Assembly: GCF_050947875.1 (NCBI RefSeq)
Contig: NC_134570.1
Coordinates: forward strand, 203,559,750-203,623,749
Length of the DNA stretch: 64,000 bases
Source of the DNA: Dermacentor variabilis
Lineage: Eukaryota; Arthropoda; Arachnida; Ixodida; Ixodidae
Direction of reading: 5' to 3'
This document shows, in pieces, positions 56,943-64,000 of this stretch. Below the pieces are notes generated by a model. It ran no database searches, had not been told where the DNA came from, and worked only from the letters and a program-made list of their open reading frames with translations. Each line of letters opens with the position of its first letter. Position 1 is the stretch's first letter. The position numbers and the translations under genes were made by a program.

Positions 56943-58972
56943 ATCGATCAATCGTCCTCCTGGTTACGCCCACTGCAGGGCAAATGCCTCTCCCATACTT
57001 CTCCGACAACCCCGGTCATGTGCTAATTGTGGCCACGTCGTACCTGCAAACTTCTTAATCTCATCGGCCCACCTAACTTTCTGCCGCCCGCTGCTTCGCT
57101 TCCCTTCCCTTGGAATCCAATCCGTAACTCTTAATGACCATCGGTTATCTTCCCTCCTCATTACATGTCCTGCACACCAATTTCTTTTTCTTGATTTCAA
57201 CTAAGATGTCATTAACTCGCGCTTGTTCCCTCACCGAATCTGCTCTTTTCTTATCCCTTAACTTTACACCCATCATTATTCTTTCCATAGCTCGTCGCGT
57301 CGTCCTCAATTTAAGTAGAACCCTTTTCGTAAGCCTCCAGGTTTCTGCACCGCAAGTGAGTACTGGTAGGACACAGCTATTATACACTTTTCTCTTAAGG
57401 GATAATGGCAACCTGCTGTTCATGATCTGAGAATGCCTGCCAAACGCACCCCCAGCCCATTCTTATTCTTCTGATTATTTCCGTCTCATGATCCCGATCC
57501 GCAGTCACTACCTGCCCTAAGTACATGTGTTCCCTTACCACTTCCAGTGCCTCGCTACCTATTGGAAATTGCTGTTCTCTTTCGAGACTGTTACACATTA
57601 CATTAGATTTCTGCAGATTAATTTTTAGACCCACTCTTCTGGTTTGCCTCTCTAGGTCAGTGAGCATGCATTGCAATTGGTCCCCTGAGTTACTAAGCAA
57701 GGCAATATCATCAGCGAATCGCAAGTTTCTAAGGTATTCTCCATTAACTCTTATCCCCAATTCTTCCCAATCCAGGTCTCTAAATACCTCATGTAAACAC
57801 GCTGTGAATAGCACTGGAGAGATCGTATCTCCCTGCCTGACGCCTTTCTTTATTGGGATTTTGTTGATTTCTTTATGGAGGACTACGGTGGCTGTGGAGC
57901 CGCTATACATATCTTTCAGTATTTTTACATACGGCTCGTCTACACCCTGATTCCGTAATGCCTCCATGACTGCTGAGGTTTCGACAGAAAGAAACGCTTT
58001 CTCGTAATCAATGAAAGCTATATATACGGGTTGGTTATATCCCGCACATTTCTCTATCACCTGATTGATAGTGTGAATATGGTCTATGGTTGAGTAGCCT
58101 TTACGGAATCCTGCCTGGTCCTCTGCTTGACAGAAGTCTAAGGTGTTCCTCATTCTATTTTCGATTACCTTAGTAAATAGTTTGTAGGCAACTGACAGTA
58201 AGCTAATCGGTCTATAATTTTTCTAGTCTTTGGCGTCCCCTTTCTTATGGATTAGGATTATGTTAGCGTTCTTCCAAGATTCCGGTACGCTCGAAGTCAT
58301 GACGCGTTGCGTATACAGGGTGGCCAGTTTCTCTAGAGCAATCTGCCCAGCATCCTTCAACAGATCTGCTGTTACCTGGTCCTCCCCAGCTGCCTTCCCC
58401 CTTTGCATAGCTCCCAAGGCTTGCTTTACTTCTTCCGGCGTTACCTGTGGGATTTCGAATTCCTCTAGACTATTCTCTCTTCCATTATCATCCTGAGTGC
58501 CACTGGTACTCAATAAATCTCTATAGAACTCCTCAGCCACTAGAACTATCTCATCCATATTAGTAATGATGTTGCCGGCTTTGTCTCTTAACGCATACAT
58601 CTGATTCTTGCCAATTCCTAGTTTCTGCTTCACTGCTTTTAGGCTTCCTCCGCTACTGAGAGCATGTTCAATTCTATCCATATTATACTACCTTATGTCA
58701 GCTGTCTTACGCTTGTTGATTAACATGGAAAATTCTGTCAGTTCTATTCTAGTTGTAGGGTTAGAGGCTTTCGTACATTGGCGTTTCTTAATCAGATTTT
58801 TCGTCTCCTGCGATAGCTTACTGGTATCCTGTCTAACGGAGTTACCACCGACTTCTACTGCACACTCCTTAATGATGCCCACAAGATTGTCGTTAATTGC
58901 TTCAACACTAACGTTCTCTTCCTGAGTTAGAGCCGAATACCTGTTCTGTATCTTGATCTTGAATTCCTCTAT
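56943..58972 (-). pseudogene. RTE-like LINE, 5'-truncated, the best of three copies
   Basis: Minus strand. Coding runs from about 58965 through 58223 with a TAG at 58688-58690 (before MDRIEHAL, where relatives suggest Gln), then a frameshift and stop near 58190, a 252-codon RT frame 58153-57395 (DQAGFRKGYSTIDHIHTI, IAFIDYEKAFLSVE, GVRQGDTISP, LRFADDIALL), and the C-terminal part 57423-56964 (RTTRRAMER, RREDNRWSLRVTDW, FALQW). The tail 'gattgatcgat' is a degenerate TGA-type repeat. It provides the uninterrupted sequence for the Gypsy insertion point of the copy at 14341-21945. Confidence 0.85.
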
Positions 58973-59150
58973 ACAGGTCGTGGGAACAGTATGTAGATTC
59001 TGTGGGAACCTTCCACTGTGCGAGAAAATGTGCTCTCTCTCTCTTCATACCTATACCCCCTTCCGCCAGTGCTGGGTAGCAAACCGGACGTGCGTCTGGT
59101 TAACCTCTTGCCTTTCCTGTTTTATATTTTTCTCTCTCCCAACTTTAAAA

Positions 59151-59663
59151 ATACGTACCATGGATAATCAAAGTCCCATCCAGGTCATGTTGCTGTAGGG
59201 TTGAAAGGATATCGCAACAGGATATACTAAGTGACCTCTAACAGATGTTCATTTTAGGAATGCAGGAGGTCCATAGAACATGTAATGGATTTTTCTGTTC
59301 ACGCTATAATAATCTGCGTACCTGCAAGATGCACAGCATATGTACTGTCGAATACCAATGAAATGCCAACAGTAGAGTGTGTGGCCGAAGCATAGCTGAA
59401 AGCACAGTGCGGCATTGGCCAGCCATCATTGCGCACATGCGAGCGCAGGTAGTTTCGACGCGGAGTTCGGGACTGCTTGCCCTATTGCGATTAGGTCACG
59501 TGTATTTTGTTAGAAGCTTGAATACTAAAACCGAAACTGCGGTGTTATTCCTACCTGCAATTTCTGTTAAGGTGGCTATCATTGTTGCTCCTCCAGTGTA
59601 ATACATTTTTCGTGCTTGGCAGTTTGGGCGAGTTGGTATGTCACGACATCTTTTTAATTTTTG
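59151..59663. other. Unassigned sequence
   Basis: Contains 'cagtttgggcgagttggtatg' at 59619-59640, related to the dispersed repeat at 30957 and 44060. No gene. Confidence 0.35.
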
Positions 59664-59913
59664 AGGCTTGTAGCGCAGCTCAGAAAGAGCAAAAAGGAAC
59701 GTGGAAGGGGTAAAGAAAAAGAATGGAGTACAGAGTGAGCGCTATTTTAGGCTTGCAGCGCAGCTTAGAAAGAGCAAAAAGTAAGGTGGAAGGCGTAAAG
59801 AAAGGGAACGGAGAACAGAGTGAGCGCTAGAGTAGCTCTCACTCTGTTCTCTGTTCCATTTCTTTACCCCTTCCACCTTCCTTTTTGTTCTTTCTGAGCT
59901 GCGCTACAAGCCT
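59664..59913. repeat. Three 80 bp units: two direct, one inverted
   Basis: Units 59664-59743 and 59749-59828 are direct repeats ('aggcttg.agcgcagct.agaaagagc' ... 'cagagtgagcgct'); 59834-59913 is the reverse complement of the same unit. Spacers are 5 bases each. Similarity is high, with scattered substitutions. Confidence 0.85.
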
Positions 59914-60399
59914 AAAAATTTTTTTTCATGCTATTCAAATTGCGATTAGACACTGGCAGCTTCGATGATGGAACCAAAAGCAAACCAACGCACGTTACTG
60001 GTACGCACTGGGTGCGTACCAGCTTACTTCATGCTACCGATGTGGTAATGGTGTTAGCTACCATAAGAGTGTACTATCAGGTCGGCTCCACTCGTTTGTT
60101 ATGCTAATTAGGCCGAGGCTGCCGCTCAACGCAGAAACGGGCGCCTAAGAGCGGCTCTCGAAAATCACGGCAGAACTCGTCTCCCGATGACTGTTGACGA
60201 TAACGCGAATAGCAGTTCAGCAATGTAGCGACGGACCACTTTCCTGAAGTCACGTTTATTTGACGTGTGTAGTGGTAATTATGACTTTCGTTTCATCCAC
60301 TATACGCCACATACTCCGATAAAGTTCGGCTTTGCTATGACAGTTGCTTGCCAAGGCTGCCCATGAGCATGGAGGCATGGCGACCACTGTATGACGCTG
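59914..60399. other. Unassigned sequence
   Basis: No gene; a short local repeat 'gtgcgtacca/gtacgcactgg' at 59998-60022. Confidence 0.35.
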
Positions 60400-61640
60400 T
60401 CTCACTGATGATGCAGTGGCGAAGAAGGAAGAATATCGATGAAACGACAAACGCGTATAATGACGATGGAACTACGACAATGAGATGTCGATTCGTAAAC
60501 TATAACGATGGTATAATGACGAGAACGTGACGACGACACCAGGAAAATTAGATGACTGTATGACGACGATGGCGTGATGACGGTGGTATAACAACGGATG
60601 CATGATAGCGTCTCTGTGACGGCGATGCAATGATGACGATAGCATGGGAACAGAGGCATAATCATGTTCGAATGGCAACAGCATGATTACAACAGAATGA
60701 CGAAGAGGGAGTGAAGTCGGTGGGTCGACGAATGTGGTATGACGACGATGGCCTGACGACAATTGAATGACGATACTGAAGAGATGGCGACTACGATGAC
60801 ATGGCAAGGGTATGACGAAGAAAGCATTACGATAGTCCGATGTAGAAGTTATGACGATGATGGAACGACGGCGACGGCATCTCAACGTCTTATGACAACG
60901 AATCCATGACAACGACTGCATGACGAAGATGCAGAGACGACGATGACATGACAGCGGCATGAGTGCAATTGATGGAAGACGAGTGTATGATGACAATGTC
61001 ATGCCGGTGACTGTGTCACGAAACATGTATGATGATGATGGCATGACGACGACGGCATTACGAGAGTCGAGTGACGAAGCTGGTGTTACGACGATGGCAC
61101 AACCATGACGGTATTACGATGACAGTCTCACTAAGGAGGCATAGTAGCGAGTGCCTGACGATGACAGCATGACAAGAGCAGCATAATGACGATCAAAGGA
61201 CGACAGGTATGATTACAATACAATGGCGAAGAAAGATTAACGCTTATCGAACGACGAAGGCGGTATGACAACGATGATATAGCGACATCTGGATGACGTT
61301 ACTGTAGTGAGGATGATAAAACGGCAGGGTGACGACGAACAAATGACGACTGTTCCGTAACGGAGATGGCGTGATGATGACTGCATGAAGAGAGTCGCAT
61401 GACAAAGCTGGAATGACGACAATGCAACGACCACGAACGACCACAATGGAACGACAACCACAACCACAGTGCAACGACAAGGCATGACGACCCCGAACAC
61501 ACGCCTAGTGACCCAAGCTAATAGACAACTTAGAGCATTGGGTCAGAGAAGGCGTATTAGGATAGAAGGCGGATACGATAGCATGACGAGTTCGCGAAGC
61601 TGGAATGACGACAGTGGAATGACCACAATGGCATTACGAC
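60400..61640 (+). repeat. Degenerate CATGACGACGATGG-type minisatellite
   Basis: Blocks such as 'atgacgacgatgg', 'gcatgacgacgacgg' and 'tgacgaagaa' recur every 12-20 bases over about 1.2 kb. Long open frames in this region are products of the low-complexity repeat. Confidence 0.75.
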
Positions 61641-61707
61641 CAGCGGCATATACCTAGAGGCCCGAGAAGGTACACATCTTGGGCCAATGGATCGGCGTAA
61701 GAGGCTG

Positions 61708-61745
<38 letters not shown>

Positions 61746-61774
61746 CAGATAGATAGATAGATAGATAGATAGAC

Positions 61775-61818
<44 letters not shown>
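61708..61818 (+). repeat. (GATA)n microsatellite
   Basis: About 27 GATA units with two GACA variants. Confidence 0.95.
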
Positions 61819-62519
61819 CTCAAGATGGCTGAAGTAGACAAAGAATGCTATTCGCTTTAGAAAGTTGGAGTGACGAACATGTCGAGGGCATACATATGGC
61901 CCAAGCTATTAGGCAGCGTAGAAGACGTGACGACGGCGGCATGACGAGGGGGGGGGGGAGTCAATAAACCACTTATTTAGAATTACGGCGATGGAGCGAC
62001 CGTGATGGTATAGAGACCATGACCACATACCAAGTGTCTCAAGCTGTTGGAGAACTTGGATCACTGGGTCGGTGAAATAGGAAGATAAGAGAGGCTCAAA
62101 ACACTTGAAGTAGGCAAATAATGCTAACCGCATTAAAACTCGCAGGACGGTTACGAGTGTGAAACGCGAGTGTTTAAGCGTTAGCTGTTGTGTGAGCTAG
62201 GCGTTTTCGCTCCCGATCTCGAGTTTACCGATTTGTTTGCGGGTTTGCAGGTGCTATTTCCGCGGCATTTCTGTGAACGTTTTATAGCGCTCTTATTTTA
62301 GCTACTATGAAGGGCGCTGAATAAGAAGGTACCCAGGGTGCTAGGATAGAAGCTTGGGCGAGTTTGTCGTAGTGAATAACGGCGGTACTGCGTAGCGCGC
62401 GAAAGTAGCAAAAGACAGAAGAGTAAAGAGCGCTCTAGCGTATCCAGCGGTCGCGCTACTGCATTCCTCTCCGATGCTCGACTGCTCGCCTGCTTTCTAA
62501 GGAAACTATCATCGCCGAA
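61819..62519. other. Unassigned sequence
   Basis: A G9 run near 61950 and no coding motif. Confidence 0.35.
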
Positions 62520-62970
62520 GGCTCTATGACGACGACCGCATGCTGATGGCATGGTGATTCTGAATTGACGAAGCTAGTATAACGACGACGGCATGGTGAC
62601 AATCGAATGACGACAATTGCATGACGACAGAACGACCACGACGGCATCACGACGACTGCATGAAAACGATTGCATGACAATTACTGGATGACCGCGATGA
62701 CATGACGACGCTGGCAGGATCACGACTTAGTGGCGACAGCATGATTACAATGGAATGGCGAAGGAATGACGTCGATGGAACGATAAATGCGGCATGACGA
62801 CGAGGATGTCATGACAATAAGATGAAGAGGTATGACGAATATGGCATGAAGATGGCTGTATGACGACGACGGTGTGATGATGATGACTGCATTATGAAAA
62901 GCAGATGTCGATGGCGTGAGATGGCGCTACGACTTCATGACAATAGCAGTGTGAGCGTGACGACGACGGT
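62520..62970 (+). repeat. Degenerate CATGACGACGATGG-type minisatellite, second block
   Basis: Same units as 60400-61640 ('gacgacggcatggtgac', 'atgacgacgacggtg'). Confidence 0.7.
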
Positions 62971-63400
62971 ACATACGCAATGGCACGTACCTATCGGCAT
63001 GTATCCATGGGAACTGCAGATTGCACTATCTCCGCGAATGGCCCACCCCTTCGGACGGCGCCAACGGCGCAAGAACGAGTGAAGAAAGGCTAATGCTTTA
63101 ACAAAATTCGGAAATGTCGCATCGGTATTAAAGTCATTGGAAAGCGTGCATTGTAAACGGGTAAAAAGATCCATTGGTCAATGAAATGAATCCGGACCGC
63201 AGCAGCTTATCTGGAGAGATAGTTTTGATGCCTACATTAGGCATAACCCAATCGATAAGCGACGGGCACTACAAGCCTCATTCTTTTTTCTTTTACGTTG
63301 AATCCGCAGGTCTCACCGGACGTTAAGAGGGACTTAACTTCATCGGGACCTGTTGAATCTTCTGATTCTTCTTCCTTTCTTCCTTTTTTTCTTTCTTTCT
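62971..63400. other. Unassigned sequence
   Basis: No supported gene. Confidence 0.35.
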
Positions 63401-63945
63401 TTATTGATACTGTCAGCCCTTTCTTTACAGGAGTGGAGAAAAAATAATAAAACAAGCAATGTCAACACATCTGATTGAGGCAGATCGTACGATACATCTG
63501 AATACAACGTACAAAAAAGAAATTGCATTGCATATACATTGTAATGCAGCAAGCAGAAAAAACCAATCAATGTACCTTGAGGCATGTAAAATAAGAACAG
63601 CATACACAGATAATAACAAAATCATAAAATCCGATGATTCAGAAAGACAGATAATTAACGCACCGCGCTCTCGGAATAAATAATGGCATGCAAACTACTC
63701 AGAAAATTATTTAAAGAGGCAGACTGAACTACGAAATCGGGAAGCATGTTCCACTTTTTTATCGTTCTGGGAAAGATGCTATACTTAAACGTGTCATTAC
63801 GGGATACAGGAGGGGGAATATACATACTGTGGCGATGTCTCGAAGATTCATTAGATTCATCACTATTGACATCGAAGTTGTCGAGAGCAAAGAGGAGCCG
63901 CAGTTTGATCACGGAGGTGACGCAGCTGTGACCGGCGATGCCCCC
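63401..63945 (-). pseudogene. 3' end of a CR1/Jockey-like LINE
   Basis: On the minus strand, 63912-63655 encodes SVIKLRLLF..., then VSRNDTFKYSIFPRTIKKWNMLP, the conserved C-terminal FPRTI..WN.LP block. The 3' UTR resembles that of 6188-6705 and ends near 63401 in a (TTTC)-rich stretch. Only ~90 residues remain. Confidence 0.6.
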
Positions 63946-64000
63946 CCAAGGTGATGATGCGCTGCTTCCCGATCTATTCGATTTCAGCGTTCTCAGAGAC

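Larger units (their letters stand above)
53334..58996 (+). pseudogene. I-group LINE ORF2 remnant (copy 2)
   Basis: ATG 53334 is six bases after the ORF1 stop (the copy-1 ORFs overlap instead). Endonuclease: ICEPN, GDFNAHH and SCLDLA are present, with several stops. RT is mostly in one 403-codon frame, 54164-55375: RRYRRTKSIYDLRDAR, SPGPDGVTYAGL, NVKGAYDKV and YADDICLW, but VPQEGLLSS replaces VPQGGVLSP. Later parts are scattered over frames: RNase H at 56095-56530 has a changed first Asp (YTNGP for YTDGS). The zinc motif CESC...CICP is at 56730-56790. The last codons lie beyond the RTE-like insertion, ending TAG 58994-58996. Confidence 0.82.
50641..59150 (+). mobile_element. Decayed I-group LINE, second copy, with two insertions
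   Basis: The element is present as ~50641-50917, 52158-56942 and 58981-~59150. It is related to 6706-12035 over ORF1, ORF2 and the 3' UTR. A CR1-like LINE sits in ORF1 and an RTE-like LINE near the end of ORF2. Its reading frames have many stops and frameshifts, so it is older than the first copy. Confidence 0.85.

Noticed and set aside
60472..61044. 190-codon minus-strand ORF
   Set aside because: Lies entirely in the degenerate GACGAY minisatellite; composition is dictated by the repeat.

Overview
The window reads as nuclear DNA of a hard tick (Ixodida). The main evidence is a tRNA-derived SINE with a polymerase III B box and a long conserved tail, of the type described in ticks (Ruka-like), in at least six copies. 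Arthropod-type I-group, RTE-like and CR1/Jockey-like LINEs, Ty3/Gypsy, Bel/Pao and hAT remnants support this. Genus cannot be decided from the sequence alone. No bacterial, viral or CRISPR feature was seen.

Layout. 1-6.2 kb: degenerate SINE, a 645 bp foldback element with TA target duplication, and two 3' ends of LINEs. 6.2-12.0 kb: a CR1-like LINE tail (minus), then a nearly intact I-group LINE (ORF1 with three CCHC knuckles; ORF2 with endonuclease, RT and RNase H, broken by one TGA). 12-14.3 kb: degenerate repeats. 14.0-23.6 kb: a three-level nest, with a 5.9 kb Ty3/Gypsy element (minus) inside an RTE-like LINE (plus) inside a diverged ~80 bp minisatellite; two SINEs follow. 24.4-27.4 kb: a diverged satellite of ~445 bp units with a SINE and (TA)n inside. 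28.5-35.6 kb: mixed debris (LINE tail, hairpins, a 172 bp MITE, an endonuclease-like fragment). 35.6-38.6 kb: a Bel/Pao pol remnant split by a second, internally deleted Gypsy copy. 38.6-39.9 kb: RTE-like LINE (minus). 39.95-40.5 kb: hAT transposase remnant. 41.4-42.7 kb: the only convincing host gene, a single-exon ORF resembling the IER2/IER5 immediate-early family, with two CRE-type sites, a TATA box and an AATAAA signal. 42.7-50 kb: mostly unassigned, with SINEs and a minisatellite. 50.0-50.2 kb: (TA)n next to a hammerhead-ribozyme-like motif of a Penelope-like element. 50.7-59.15 kb: a second, decayed I-group LINE, split first by a CR1-like LINE in ORF1 and again by an RTE-like LINE at the end of ORF2. 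59.2-64 kb: a three-copy 80 bp repeat, minisatellites, (GATA)n and a CR1-like tail.

The genes do not form an operon or pathway. The window is a record of successive insertions: boundaries, target-site duplications and reading frames that resume on either side give a relative order of events. Coding capacity that may still function is limited to the IER-like gene and possibly, after one nonsense change, the I-group LINE at 6.7-12.0 kb.
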